Shown: positions 26,002 through 35,359 of the stretch, in pieces
Numbering within the stretch: position 1 is the first letter of the stretch
How the letters are laid out: the number at the start of each line of letters is the position of its first letter
Origin: Hallella mizrahii
Lineage (GTDB): Bacteria; Bacteroidota; Bacteroidia; Bacteroidales; Bacteroidaceae
Reading direction: 5' to 3'
Assembly (NCBI RefSeq): GCF_009695775.1
Contig: NZ_VUNG01000004.1
Location: forward strand, 92,193-156,192
Length of the DNA stretch: 64,000 nucleotides
Position numbers and translations under genes: made by a program
The notes under the pieces: model-generated
What the model was told of the DNA's origin: nothing
The model's database searches: none
The model's input: only the letters and a program-made list of their open reading frames with translations

Positions 26002-26919
26002 CTACGCCTCACCGAGCTCCGCTCCCATTTGCACTGCCAAAGAACGCGTGAGGCCATTGAGGTTCCAGTTCTTTCCTTCTGCCAGCGTGACTTCCTCGCC
26101 GCTGTCAAACTTGGCAACGACAGTGTTCCTGCCGAAGTCAAGACGCGCCTGTGTCAGCTCGAAATATCCCGGATGCGGATAGATGACCGGCCGTATCTTC
26201 CTCAGAAACCTCACCTGCTCATCGGCCAGCTCCCCCATCATCCTCAGGTAGTCGATGAACTGCTGCAGCGACGCGACACTGTCCTCCTCGAACGCCGTCG
26301 AGAGAATGTCGAACTCCCCGAAGTCCCGGATCTGAATGCTGTACCCACTCTGACGCAGTACATCCAGTCCGTAGCCGTTGATGAACATCCAACTCACCGG
26401 TCCTGTCGTAGCCTCCACGTGTCCCGTCTGCCAACCAAAGACCTCGAAGAGCCGGTCGGCATCCTGCCCGATGGCCGCCCAGCGCTTGGCATTCGGCTTG
26501 CCACACGGGAAGATGACGATATGCACGTCCTCCTCGCGCTGCGTCGCCTTGAGCAGAATGTCCACCAGCTCCCGGTTCCACTGTTCCGTCTCCGTCCACT
26601 TTTCCGGGTTGAAGCCCAGCTTCCATCTGATGAAGACAGACAAGATCTTGTCGTTGGCACCCTCGGCATAGTCGTCGAGAATGCCCAGTAGGTTACCTTT
26701 TTGTGGAATCCCCTCCACATCCGTGAACGACAGTCCATAGTCTTTCAGCAGCTTGCGCCACTGCTTGAACTCCTCCACGCTCGTTACCGACAGCAGCGTC
26801 TGATAAGCTTTCATGAGCTCCTTGTCATCGAACAGCTGCTTGTTTGCGGCATAGAAGTCCAGAATGTCGAGGTACTGCTTTCTGAGCAGATTCACCCAAG
26901 TCATGTTCAATGTTTCCAT
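26002..26919 (-). CDS. Hypothetical protein of the conjugative element
   Basis: About 305 residues from METLNMTWVNLL. The frame also has an earlier ATG (26973) that overlaps the preceding stop (ATGA). The inner ATG is preferred because it is preceded by the ACACTACTATG leader that marks neighbouring starts. The protein is helical at the N-terminus and mixed later (HIVIFPCGKPNAKRW, FGWQTGHVEA). No family recognised. It is the last gene of the minus-strand accessory operon and ends 18 bp from the repeat array. Confidence 0.6.
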   Translation of the reverse strand: METLNMTWVNLLRKQYLDILDFYAANKQLFDDKELMKAYQTLLSVTSVEEFKQWRKLLKDYGLSFTDVEGIPQKGNLLGILDDYAEGANDKILSVFIRWKLGFNPEKWTETEQWNRELVDILLKATQREEDVHIVIFPCGKPNAKRWAAIGQDADRLFEVFGWQTGHVEATTGPVSWMFINGYGLDVLRQSGYSIQIRDFGEFDILSTAFEEDSVASLQQFIDYLRMMGELADEQVRFLRKIRPVIYPHPGYFELTQARLDFGRNTVVAKFDSGEEVTLAEGKNWNLNGLTRSLAVQMGAELGEA

Positions 26920-26969
26920 AGTAGTGTTTGGTGTTAGATGGTTTGTATCACAGTTGAATTGTTCCTTGT

Positions 26970-27467
26970 TCATGGTATCGGCAGTTCAAAGGCTTTGTAC
27001 ACCTGCTTGCCCTCCTTGTCGATGAAGCACCACCGCTCTGAGCGGTACGGCAGTCCGGCGGCATCGACACAGGCATAGTCGATCTTCACCTTCCATCCGC
27101 TGAACTCCCCATTCCTGTCGCCTTTCATGATGAGCGAGCGGATTTCCGCCATGCTCCGCATCTGCCTTTCGGCAAGACTGACGACATAGTGGTCGGACGG
27201 GTTGAAGCGGTTCATGTTGTCCGTCCGCTTCATGATCGTGTCCGTCACCACCTGCATCGTCCTGAGCATCCCCTTCACCTCATCTTTTGTGAAGTAGCCC
27301 GTTCCGAATGCCGAGTCCGGCTCCGACACCGCCAGCACACGCAGCTGCTTGGGATAGTCCACACTGAGCTCCAGGTTCTCCTTTGCCAGCCGCTTCATCT
27401 TCTCACCCGAGTTGCCGCACGACACCATCAGTGCGGCACCCATCATTAGTAATAATGACTTCTCCAT
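26970..27467 (-). CDS. Lipoprotein of unknown function
   Basis: A 165-residue protein with a lipoprotein signal peptide: MEKSLLLMMGAALMVSC with the lipobox LMVSC, so the mature protein should be lipid-anchored at Cys17. The rest is soluble and helical/beta mixed (GEFSGWKVKIDYACV near the end). A GGAAG stretch just before the ATG is one of few Shine-Dalgarno-like sequences here. It lies between the HU gene and the hypothetical gene, in a cluster of element genes. Confidence 0.65.
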   Translation of the reverse strand: MEKSLLLMMGAALMVSCGNSGEKMKRLAKENLELSVDYPKQLRVLAVSEPDSAFGTGYFTKDEVKGMLRTMQVVTDTIMKRTDNMNRFNPSDHYVVSLAERQMRSMAEIRSLIMKGDRNGEFSGWKVKIDYACVDAAGLPYRSERWCFIDKEGKQVYKAFELPIP

Positions 27468-27479
27468 CTTCCAAAGGCT

Positions 27480-27773
27480 TTATCGTCCGTACTTCAATGT
27501 GTAGTTGATCACGTTACCGAAGGCCTTGAATTTCACCTTCTTCATCGGCGGCGCAACGAACTTCTCCCCCGTCTGCGGATTGCGGCATATACGCTCACCG
27601 CGCCGGTAGATGTAGAACTTCCCGAAGTCCGGGATGATGACCTCCCCGTCCTCACGGAGGATGTCCGACACCGCGCAGAGGAAGGCATCCACCGCCTTCT
27701 CCACGTCCTTGACAGAAAGCCCCGACTCAAAAGCCGCCTTTCTCAACAGTTTCTTCTTGTTCACAGTACTCAT
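27480..27773 (-). CDS. HU-family DNA-binding protein
   Basis: A 97-residue histone-like protein from MSTVNKKKLLRKAAFE. It shows the HU pattern: an N-terminal helical dimer region (VKDVEKAVDAFLCAV) and the beta-arm region (GEVIIPDFGKFYIYRRGERI, RNPQTGEKF), ending in a basic tail. HU proteins bend DNA and help recombination and replication complexes. A leader AACCATTAACTATG precedes this start; the frame opens 17 codons earlier (27824), but that part is not family sequence. Confidence 0.85.
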   Translation of the reverse strand: MSTVNKKKLLRKAAFESGLSVKDVEKAVDAFLCAVSDILREDGEVIIPDFGKFYIYRRGERICRNPQTGEKFVAPPMKKVKFKAFGNVINYTLKYGR

Positions 27774-27851
27774 AGTTAATGGTTTGAATGGTTGATAATC
27801 AATAGAATAGTAAAAAATAGACAACGTTTAGTTTAACTTGTTATGGTATGC

Positions 27852-28562
27852 TCACTTGTTATAATCCGCCACGATCCGTTTCCGGTCATCCGACAGCCGC
27901 AGGTACGCCTTCGACAGCGATCCCTTGTCGTCAATTAGCATCACCTCATTCTTGGTGACACCATACTCCAGCAGCTCCTTCAGCTCATCGAGCGTCACCT
28001 CATGCCCACGTATATGCCGCCATAAAGTAAGGTGGTACGGCTCCCCGAGCTTCTCATGACAGGAACAGTTGAACGCCAGCGGACTCACCAGCACGTCCTC
28101 GCCACAGACAGGACACTTGCCCACCACCGAGGATAGCGACATGCCATAGACCTCACTCTCCACCAGCACGGCCGAGAAGATCCGTCCCTGTGAGTTGAAA
28201 CATCCGTCGAGCACCGTCGGATGCCCGTCGAGGAACGCCTCAATCTCATGCGGCAGGATGAAGCGGTGCGAGAGGATACCGTTGCAGTGCCATTTGCAAG
28301 CATCACCTTTGTCAAAGTAATGCTCACAGAAGTACCCCTTTGAGGTAATCTTGATACGCCCTCCACAGTGCGGACAGCGGTGCTCCAGATACTTGCCCTC
28401 CGGCACCACCGCCAGCTTGTCACTTTCCACCTCAATATGAGCGAGGTACTGTTTCCCCTTCTTGTCCTTGAATGTCAGCACACGGCTTCTGCCCGTGTTC
28501 TCCAGTTCCTTGTTGACAGCGTCCGTGATCTGTACGCCACGGATAGATTTCTTGATTTCCAT
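27852..28562 (-). CDS. Zinc-ribbon protein similar to topoisomerase C-terminal repeats
   Basis: A 236-residue protein. Two Cys pairs form zinc-ribbon-like units: HRCPHCGGRIKITSKGYFC near residues 60-80 and GKCPVCGEDVLVSPLAFNC near 148-166. The second matches the C-terminal repeat of type IA topoisomerases. The remainder is helical. Such proteins accompany conjugative elements of Bacteroidetes and probably bind single-stranded DNA. It starts with the ATCAACTATG leader shared with neighbours. Confidence 0.65.
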   Translation of the reverse strand: MEIKKSIRGVQITDAVNKELENTGRSRVLTFKDKKGKQYLAHIEVESDKLAVVPEGKYLEHRCPHCGGRIKITSKGYFCEHYFDKGDACKWHCNGILSHRFILPHEIEAFLDGHPTVLDGCFNSQGRIFSAVLVESEVYGMSLSSVVGKCPVCGEDVLVSPLAFNCSCHEKLGEPYHLTLWRHIRGHEVTLDELKELLEYGVTKNEVMLIDDKGSLSKAYLRLSDDRKRIVADYNK

Positions 28563-28708
28563 AGTTGATAAAGTTAATGGTTGATGGTTATTAATGATTA
28601 GTAGTTATTGATTAATGAAAGTTTATTAGTAGTTGACATACAACTGTTTATATTAAAATCATAAAGTTTTCTTGCGGTTTAAAGTGACCACTTCTGACGA
28701 TACATAGC

Positions 28709-29419
28709 CTATAGATATTTCCAATCCATTATGAGTCCGTCCACGATCGCCTTGCCCGACATCACCGTCGCCCATCCGTCCGGGTCGAGTCCGAACCACA
28801 GGTCATTCCACGAGAGCGTCCGGATCTGCCAGGCCAGCAGCCACAAGTCCGTGTTGATGCTCTCCAGCCGCGTGACAATCTCATTGGCCACATAGTACCG
28901 CTCCGCCGAGTTCAGCAAGTTGACCTTGTGTTTCTCCGTCTTGCCGTCCGCATTGGTAACGTTGTACGACCCACTTGTCACTAGCTGCTTCATGAACGGA
29001 TAGAGCGAGAGCATCTGTGCCGAGGCATCCACAAGCTCTTCCGAGACCATCACGGCAATGGCAGTACCCTTCAGATTGCCCGGCAACGACTTGCGGAGCA
29101 ACGCCATATTTTGGGGTATCTCCATACTCACGAGTTCCGCGGCACGCTTGATCTGATAGATATTCTGCATGGCACCCTGCGCGTTCTGCAGATAGCCCAA
29201 CATCTTATCCTCCAAATGGTGCATCCGCTCCATGGCCAGCGTGACCCCGGCTTCCGTTGCGATGATCGCCTCCTGCGTCTTCTCGCGCTTCTTGAAGAGC
29301 TTCTTCAGCATTTCCGTCTGTGTGGTCACCGCCCCTGTCAGGAGCGGGTCTGTCTGCTGTGCGAAGCCGCAGACGGAACAGGACATGGCCAGCAACAGAC
29401 AAAAGAATTTTCTTTTCAT
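28709..29419 (-). CDS. Exported conjugation-associated protein (paralogue-like to the Tra protein at 44.2 kb)
   Basis: About 236 residues from MKRKFFCLLLAM; the preceding 33 codons of the frame are unlikely to be coding. A signal peptide (LLLAMSCSVCGFAQ) is followed by a helical protein with coiled-coil character. Its C-terminus (WNDLWFGLDPDGWATVMSGK, then DGLIMDWKYL) resembles the end of the transfer protein at 44.2-45.0 kb (DEVFFAIDPESWAAVYQASS, then DGIIRDWNG). The two are therefore probably distant relatives, and this one may also take part in the mating channel or its regulation, in the periplasm. Confidence 0.65.
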   Translation of the reverse strand: MKRKFFCLLLAMSCSVCGFAQQTDPLLTGAVTTQTEMLKKLFKKREKTQEAIIATEAGVTLAMERMHHLEDKMLGYLQNAQGAMQNIYQIKRAAELVSMEIPQNMALLRKSLPGNLKGTAIAVMVSEELVDASAQMLSLYPFMKQLVTSGSYNVTNADGKTEKHKVNLLNSAERYYVANEIVTRLESINTDLWLLAWQIRTLSWNDLWFGLDPDGWATVMSGKAIVDGLIMDWKYL

Positions 29420-29536
29420 GGTTCTCCGGTTGTTATGGCCACGTACATCACTGACGGTACGGACTTGAAAAGTCGGTGCCGGAAGTGACGCGCCGTGACC
29501 TCGTTCATACTTTCCCATATACAGAGATACTGGAAT

Positions 29537-30763
29537 TTACATCTTAAATCCGCTCTTGCACTCGTTGCGCTCCCTGAGCTCCGTCCTTATCCTCGCGAGA
29601 TTTTCGTCCCGTTGGAACTTCGTCTTGAGCTGCAGGGCTTCCAAAGGCATGTCGCGTACAACATCGTTCCAGTCCTTGTAGTTCACCGGCGGCTTCATCA
29701 CCTCTATGCGGTCAGAGAGCTTGACAAACTTCCCCAGTTCCTCAACAGAAGCCTTTCCCACCGGCATGTCAAAGGACTTCCCGTCCATCTCCAGCCTGAG
29801 GTTGTCCCCCATCTGAAAGACGCTGAGTCGCTTCCCGTCGAGCAGCGCCGCCATACGCATGCCATAGATCCGCCCCGGAAGGTCATTGTCAAAACAGTCC
29901 ACCGCCTTGGCCATGCAGAAGTGCTTCATCAGTCCCGACACCTGTCCGTTGGACAGCGCGCCGCCCACAGAAACGAATGCCGAGTGTGGAAGGTCCATCT
30001 TCGCCCGGTTCGCCTGATAGAACGACATGGCATCGTAAGCCGACTCACAGAAATAGACATGCCTGACCATCTGCGGATTGTTCAGTGCCGAGTGTATGCC
30101 CGCCGTCCACATCGCCGTCGTCGAGTTCGTCCCTGCCGCCTTGCCCTTGAATCCACGGTCGCCCCGCAGCTCATAGCCTGCCAAGTCCGCATTGAAGTCC
30201 GGCTCGCGGTAAGGAAATCCTATCATCGGCAGACCGTTCCTGTTCTTCTGGTCCGTTACTATGGCGATATGCCGCTCAAAGAGCGATACAGTCTCACGGC
30301 TGATTCCCCTGTCCTCAAAGATCCCCATGGCATAGTCCATGTTCCTTGCCAGCGGCTGAGCCGTGTAACGTTTAGGATTGAACACCGGGTTCAGACTCCC
30401 CAGCCCACCACTATACCCACGGTCGTGATTGTCCACTACCGGCATGTTGGCAAAGTCCGCCAGCACCTTGCCGATGACCTCCCACTGGTTGCGTCCGAAC
30501 TTGTTGAAGCGACCAAGGTTCTCACCGATGAAATCCACCACGTCGCCCCGCTTGCCCGAATTGCGGTGGAAGTACCGCTGCCGGTCCTTCTCCTGCGGAT
30601 GCGAGATGATGATGGTGTCGAGCTTCTCACCCCTTCCGTCGGGCAGGATCAGTTCGATGTAACGTCCCACACCCGCCTGTCTGTTGAGCTTGTATCCGAG
30701 CGAGAAGGCAACATCGTCGATGCCTACCCTCGGCTTCATTTCCTGAAAAGATACGTAAGACAT
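29537..30763 (-). CDS. Toprim-domain primase-like protein (DUF3991/Toprim)
   Basis: A 408-residue protein. The N-terminus (residues ~1-110) resembles the DUF3991-type domain (KPRVGIDDVAFSLGYKLNR, RYIELILPDGRGEKLD). The C-terminal half is a Toprim domain: VYFCESAYDAMSFYQ with the catalytic Glu, and AVDCFDNDLPGR with the DxD motif. It would start replacement-strand synthesis on transferred DNA. It is followed by a signal-peptide protein and preceded by ArdC. Leader CTATG before the ATG. Confidence 0.85.
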   Translation of the reverse strand: MSYVSFQEMKPRVGIDDVAFSLGYKLNRQAGVGRYIELILPDGRGEKLDTIIISHPQEKDRQRYFHRNSGKRGDVVDFIGENLGRFNKFGRNQWEVIGKVLADFANMPVVDNHDRGYSGGLGSLNPVFNPKRYTAQPLARNMDYAMGIFEDRGISRETVSLFERHIAIVTDQKNRNGLPMIGFPYREPDFNADLAGYELRGDRGFKGKAAGTNSTTAMWTAGIHSALNNPQMVRHVYFCESAYDAMSFYQANRAKMDLPHSAFVSVGGALSNGQVSGLMKHFCMAKAVDCFDNDLPGRIYGMRMAALLDGKRLSVFQMGDNLRLEMDGKSFDMPVGKASVEELGKFVKLSDRIEVMKPPVNYKDWNDVVRDMPLEALQLKTKFQRDENLARIRTELRERNECKSGFKM

Positions 30764-30841
30764 AGGCTTGTAGTTTTATGTTTGTTATAGGTTTGATAGT
30801 TAAGCAGCCCACAAATAAAGTTTAATGTGAGTATACAACAT

Positions 30842-32239
30842 TCATAATTTCAAGCCTTTATTTTCCTTATTCTCCTGCTTCTGCTCCCATATCTCACGCA
30901 CTTCCCCGACGAACTTTCTCGCTACCGTGTCGTGCAGCATCTGATCCTTCAGCGCCCCCACCGGCATCATCTCATATCTGATACCCGTAATCTTGCTGAT
31001 GGGCTTCATGCCGAGATCCTGCCCCTCGAAGGTCGCACGCACCGCATAGCCCCCATCCATTCGCTTGAAGATGGACGCACTGTCGAACTTCGCTGAGAGC
31101 GCGATGTCATGCGGCTGCTGCCACTCCTTCTTGGCAGCTTCAACCCCCTTGTCAAGTCCCACCTTACGCTGGTTCTCTGTAAGGATAGGCGTCTCACCGA
31201 GAGCAATCTTCTGCTCGTCAATCTTCTCAAGGATCATCTTCGAGGCCTTGTTCACGTCAGCCATGACCGATACGATGAATTTCGGTTCCTCACGCAGGGC
31301 GTTGATCCATCCGTCCATGTAGGCAGCGTTGTTGTTGAGAATACGCTTGTCAAATCCCAGGGCATTGCCCACCATGGCAGCCGTGAGCTCCGCCACCAGC
31401 TCCTCCTTGGCATACTTCTCGTCCCCGAACTTCGCCCCCTTGTCACGGTTCAGCCGGTTGGGGGTGCCTGTGGAGTGCGTCATCTCATGGAGTGCCGAAG
31501 AATAGTACTCCATGCCGTCCTTGAAAATCTCCTCCGCGTTCTTGCCGATGTTGAACTGCTCCTTCTTCGGGACGATGACAATGTCGCGTGCCGGAGAGTA
31601 GAACGCCCCGTCCACGATCCTGTCGGTCTGCACACGGCATATCCACTCCTGCCGCTCGAACATCCGGTCGAGAGCACGGTTCTCGTACATGCCCTGCGTA
31701 TCACGAAGCTGCGGCCCTTTGAAACGGTCCACAATGGCATCGTACTTCTCCTTGTTGACCTCTTCTAAGTTAGTCTGATCCACGTTGAACACGGAGAAAG
31801 CACGGAGGAACGGTCTGACCTCGCACTTCGCCTGCTCGCCGCGGCTCATCTGCCTGTAGTCCGACTCGGCGACCCGCTTGCCCCGCTCGTCCTTAATATT
31901 AAGGTCCCAGTAGATGACCGGCATCGACTGCGCGCCCTTCTTGATACGGAGATTCTCTTTCTGCGCCTGCATGAAAGTCATGTATACCGGCGTGCGGTAA
32001 GCGTTCATCGCCGTGTCCATTTGGAGGAAGAACGAGTTCGTGCCCGAGTAGTTGCGTCCGCTGAGGTTCTGCGGCATGCCGAGCATCGTACCTTTCCCGT
32101 TCGTCCATCCCTGCCGCCAGTCAGATGCCTTCATCGCCTTCATGCGGTCGATCATAAGCGAGCAGAACCTGTCTATGGCCTTGTCGCCGCTGCTCTTGTA
32201 TTCCTGTCCTTTCCTTGACTTGGAATCCTTGTTTTCCAT
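30842..32239 (-). CDS. ArdC-family antirestriction / zincin-like protein
   Basis: A 465-residue protein. The N-terminal domain (~30-170) is the ArdC-type single-strand DNA-binding region (RQGWTNGKGTMLGMPQNLSG, YMTFMQAQKENLRIKKGAQS). A zinc-peptidase-like motif HEMTHSTG lies near residue 250, followed by a helical domain with FGDEKYAKEELVAELTAAM. ArdC proteins protect incoming plasmid DNA from restriction. A ~150-residue C-terminal extension ends in a Lys-rich tail. The ACTATG leader marks the start. Confidence 0.85.
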   Translation of the reverse strand: MENKDSKSRKGQEYKSSGDKAIDRFCSLMIDRMKAMKASDWRQGWTNGKGTMLGMPQNLSGRNYSGTNSFFLQMDTAMNAYRTPVYMTFMQAQKENLRIKKGAQSMPVIYWDLNIKDERGKRVAESDYRQMSRGEQAKCEVRPFLRAFSVFNVDQTNLEEVNKEKYDAIVDRFKGPQLRDTQGMYENRALDRMFERQEWICRVQTDRIVDGAFYSPARDIVIVPKKEQFNIGKNAEEIFKDGMEYYSSALHEMTHSTGTPNRLNRDKGAKFGDEKYAKEELVAELTAAMVGNALGFDKRILNNNAAYMDGWINALREEPKFIVSVMADVNKASKMILEKIDEQKIALGETPILTENQRKVGLDKGVEAAKKEWQQPHDIALSAKFDSASIFKRMDGGYAVRATFEGQDLGMKPISKITGIRYEMMPVGALKDQMLHDTVARKFVGEVREIWEQKQENKENKGLKL

Positions 32240-32357
32240 AGTGTCAGTATTGGTTATGTTAGGTTAGTAGTCCCTCAGTACGATGGCACTGCCTTCGCAC
32301 TGAGGGCATAATAAAAATATGTGTCTTTCACAGTATCACTGAGGCAATGAAACCGTC

Positions 32358-32588
32358 TTAGATGACGGCTCCGACAAACTCCTCCGCGAACTCGTTGCCG
32401 TCGTCATAGATACGGCTCTCGGTCTCTTCGAGGTAGAGCTCAGCGTTGTTATCATCAGGCTCGATGCCGTGGTCGTCGCACCACTGGAGATAGGCTTTGC
32501 CGTGGTCACTGCGCAGTGCGAGCTCGCACCATCCTATCTTGCCGTCCTGTTTGAGTTGAATGAGTTCTTCGATTGTATTGTTCTGCAT
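32358..32588 (-). CDS. Small acidic protein of conjugative elements
   Basis: A 76-residue protein: helical N-terminus (TIEELIQLKQDGKIGWCELA, with WCDDHGIEPDD after it) and an acidic C-terminus (LEETESRIYDDGNEFAEEF). Short acidic proteins of this type often stand beside ArdC and primase genes in Bacteroides conjugative elements. The exact role is unknown. It lies in the same minus-strand operon. Confidence 0.6.
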   Translation of the reverse strand: MQNNTIEELIQLKQDGKIGWCELALRSDHGKAYLQWCDDHGIEPDDNNAELYLEETESRIYDDGNEFAEEFVGAVI

Positions 32589-32731
32589 AGTTGTGATGTG
32601 TTAATGGTTGATGATTAATAGTTATGGTTAAAGGTTGATGATAGAGTTTTCTAATCGCTCTTACCAAACCTTCAGATGATTTGTATTATTCATTGACAGA
32701 CAGAGAATAACGTCAAAAAGTTGAACTGGTT

Positions 32732-34528
32732 CTATCGCTTGAACGCCTGCTTCGCACTGACCTTCTCCGACTGCATCTCCTTGATTTCCGTGTTGAGATA
32801 GCGGGCAGCCAGTTGTTCCTTGGTAGCCGTATTATGCGTGAAGAGCGCCTGCTTGTCGTGCCATGAGAGCACCGCCTTGCCGGTCATCCTGTCGTCATCG
32901 AGCTTTGCCGACACCGTCCAGTCGCCCTGCTGGCTCTTGGCGATGCGCACCTCCTTGACACCTTCCTCCAGCTTGAACTGGTTGTAGAAGGAGGCAAGGT
33001 GCAGCTGCTCCCCGAAGTTCTTCTCCACGAGCTTGGAAGGCGTTGTCACACGGTCGAAGTAAGCGTTCAGATCCTCCTTCGACATCGTGCGTGACATCTT
33101 CTGCTCGCCCACCTGCGTGTAGAGCTTGTACTTGCCCACGTCCTGCCGCTGCTCATCGTGTTCCTTGTAGACCACCATCTTGTCGATGATGCGCCCGTCA
33201 GAGAGCTTGTTGTCAGCCTTGTACTCCTCCGGAGTAACCTTCTTGGCCAGCTTAGAGGGATAGTACGTTTGCATGAGCCCTTCAACCGTTGTCTCCCTCT
33301 TCTGATAGGCAACGGCATCCTCCGGCTTCATGAGCTGCGGACGGAGTTGCTGTCCGTCGATACGGGCGGTAAAATACCACTTGTTCGGGTCCAGGTTGCT
33401 TTGGAAGCTATGGCCGTGGGTCACCTTCTCACCGTTGACCGTCACCATCTGCGGCTCGCGCGGCTTGTGAACCTTGTTGTCAGCGGACTGTTCAACGGCT
33501 TTGTCGTTCTTCTTGGTCTCAGCCCTCACCGCAGTCTTGTCAGCTTTAGCAGTCTCAGCCTTGTCGACCTTGTTCTCGGTCTTCTCAACCTTGGCTTCCT
33601 TCGTCTTGGTTTTCTTCTTTTCTGTTTTCTTTTCCATAGTATCTGTTTGAGTTTGGTTTTTGGTTTGATTGGTGGTTTGCTTTTTGCTCGGCTCCTGCAT
33701 GTCAGCGATCGCCACACGATTGCCCGCCCGGATAAGCCTTGGCAGGTAGACGTCGAGCGCATGATGCGGAAACTCCGCGATCAGCTCCCCGTCCTTCTTG
33801 AACTTCGGCTTCTGTGTCGGAATGTGTAACGTGTCCGACAGTTTTTGCGCATCCTCATTCAGTGAGCGGTAGAAGTCACCATTACGCATGAGGATCAGCG
33901 CGTCTGGGTGCTTGCTCTTGAGCCGCTGGTACACCGCCAACGGTGTGTCGGTCTTGTTCTTTACTTGCTTCTTGTCAGAAGGTTGTTCTTTCATCTTCTT
34001 TTCCATGTTAGTAGGAATTAGGTTAAACTGGAAGTTTTTGTTTGTCAGATGGTTCTTCGTATGTCCGAGGACGGCGAGCATCGTATCGGGATGACCTACA
34101 GCCTTGATGGCGGCACCTGCGGTATAGCCGGTGTCCAGCACATTATCTATGACGATGGGCGTGAGCTGATCCGGCACTTTTCGGTACAGATTGAGTTTCA
34201 GGTATATGCCCTCCGGCTTGAGGTCGTTCTTCTTGGCATAGTGCAGCGGCATGTGCGGTCGGCAGGAAAGGATATCCCATGTCGGGATGCCCGTCCTCCG
34301 GGAAATCTCGTTGGCGAGCGTCTTGGTATATACCGCCCTCCCATGGTGGTTCGGGACAGGCACCAGCACACAGTTGCGTCCTGCTGCCATCTCCCTTATC
34401 CCGTCAGCCATCATATCCGCAGCCTTGCAGATACTCGCGTAATCACCGTCCTTCAGTCCGTGCGCCAACTGACGGACTTTGGGGTATGGAGCGCAGGAGG
34501 TGAACGTACATTCTTGTTTGTTTGACAT
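32732..34528 (-). CDS. Three-module fusion: phosphoribosyltransferase-like, MutS domain-I-like, and DUF-type C-terminal domain
   Basis: A 598-residue protein. Residues 1-174 resemble a ComF-type phosphoribosyltransferase: NCVLVPVPNHHGRAVYT and the PRPP loop PIVIDNVLDTGYTAGAA. Residues 175-297 resemble MutS domain I, the part that recognises mismatches: KHPDALILMRNGDFYRSLNE. Residues 298-360 are Lys/Thr/Glu-rich, then a C-terminal domain follows (GHSFQSNLDPNKWYFTARID...). At both junctions an in-frame ATG (34006 and 33637) follows an untranslated-looking leader (TACTAACATG and AGATACTATG), so three former genes seem fused, or internal starts are used. Function unknown; these domains may handle nucleotides or DNA damage during transfer. 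Confidence 0.7.
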   Translation of the reverse strand: MSNKQECTFTSCAPYPKVRQLAHGLKDGDYASICKAADMMADGIREMAAGRNCVLVPVPNHHGRAVYTKTLANEISRRTGIPTWDILSCRPHMPLHYAKKNDLKPEGIYLKLNLYRKVPDQLTPIVIDNVLDTGYTAGAAIKAVGHPDTMLAVLGHTKNHLTNKNFQFNLIPTNMEKKMKEQPSDKKQVKNKTDTPLAVYQRLKSKHPDALILMRNGDFYRSLNEDAQKLSDTLHIPTQKPKFKKDGELIAEFPHHALDVYLPRLIRAGNRVAIADMQEPSKKQTTNQTKNQTQTDTMEKKTEKKKTKTKEAKVEKTENKVDKAETAKADKTAVRAETKKNDKAVEQSADNKVHKPREPQMVTVNGEKVTHGHSFQSNLDPNKWYFTARIDGQQLRPQLMKPEDAVAYQKRETTVEGLMQTYYPSKLAKKVTPEEYKADNKLSDGRIIDKMVVYKEHDEQRQDVGKYKLYTQVGEQKMSRTMSKEDLNAYFDRVTTPSKLVEKNFGEQLHLASFYNQFKLEEGVKEVRIAKSQQGDWTVSAKLDDDRMTGKAVLSWHDKQALFTHNTATKEQLAARYLNTEIKEMQSEKVSAKQAFKR

Positions 34529-34582
34529 GATAAAAGATTAAGTCTCATAGGTTTGTAGTTGAAAACCAATAAGGAATGCCTT

Positions 34583-35350
34583 TCAGAGTGACAACCCTCT
34601 CTTCTTGTCCTCTTTCCTGTCTGCCTTTTCCCTCTCGGTCAGCCGTACGCTCTCCTCGTGGCGCAGCCTGTCCACCACCTGCTTGTATTCCCACCGATTC
34701 TCGTCGGTCTGCACGTACCCCATATAGCCCTCGTGCGCGTCATCATAACGGATGGCCTGCTGTCGCTTCCACTCCTCCATGTCGCCCTGCATGACCTTGA
34801 AGCCCACCGGCTCACGGAGATCCACGCCCACGGTTACCTTCTGGTCACCGACCTCAAGCTCCACCGGCTTGCCCGAAGCGAGTGCTTCCTTTTGCCCAAT
34901 TCCGAGTCCGATGTCCTTGATTCTGTCCACTTCCCGAAGTTTTTCCTCAAAATTAACAGTCGCCACGTCACGGTACATCAGCGCGTTGGTCTCCTTGTCC
35001 AACTGCACGTACCGCATCTTGCGGTTGTCACCCTCCTTGAACTCCTTCTGTATGACATCGCCCTTGCGCACACGCTCCAGTTCTGTGTCATTCAGTTTCA
35101 AGTTGTTGTCAAGCTCACGATGTATCTGATACGTAAGCAGTTGCAACTGTCCGTCCTTGTCGTGAACGAGCTGGATTTTCATGGGGATGGACACCGCCGA
35201 GTTATCACCCACGGGCACGTTGAGACGCATGAGCGGCGAGAGCTCACCGCTCAAGATAGAGTCGCGCAAGTCCTTCGGCATGCGCATGAGATCCTTGGGA
35301 TAGATGCCGATTTTGGCAAATTTGTCGAATGGTACTGGTTCTGTTTTCAT
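34583..35350 (-). CDS. DUF4099/DUF3945-like conjugative-element protein
   Basis: A 255-residue soluble protein. The N-terminus (FDKFAKIGIYPKDLMRMPKD, then LSPLMRLNVPVGDN) matches what I know of DUF4099. The C-terminal half (VTVGVDLREPVGFKVMQGDM, GYVQTDENRWEYKQ) resembles DUF3945. These domains occur widely in Bacteroidetes conjugative elements, often with Toprim and ArdC genes. Function unknown. It is the first gene of the minus-strand operon and has the ATCAACTATG leader. Confidence 0.7.
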   Translation of the reverse strand: MKTEPVPFDKFAKIGIYPKDLMRMPKDLRDSILSGELSPLMRLNVPVGDNSAVSIPMKIQLVHDKDGQLQLLTYQIHRELDNNLKLNDTELERVRKGDVIQKEFKEGDNRKMRYVQLDKETNALMYRDVATVNFEEKLREVDRIKDIGLGIGQKEALASGKPVELEVGDQKVTVGVDLREPVGFKVMQGDMEEWKRQQAIRYDDAHEGYMGYVQTDENRWEYKQVVDRLRHEESVRLTEREKADRKEDKKRGLSL

Positions 35351-35359
35351 AGTTGATGG

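Noticed and set aside
29495..30790. 431-codon plus-strand frame opposite the Toprim primase
   Set aside because: It mirrors the GC-rich minus-strand gene, which has clear Toprim motifs; the plus frame is rich in His/Arg/Val without motifs.
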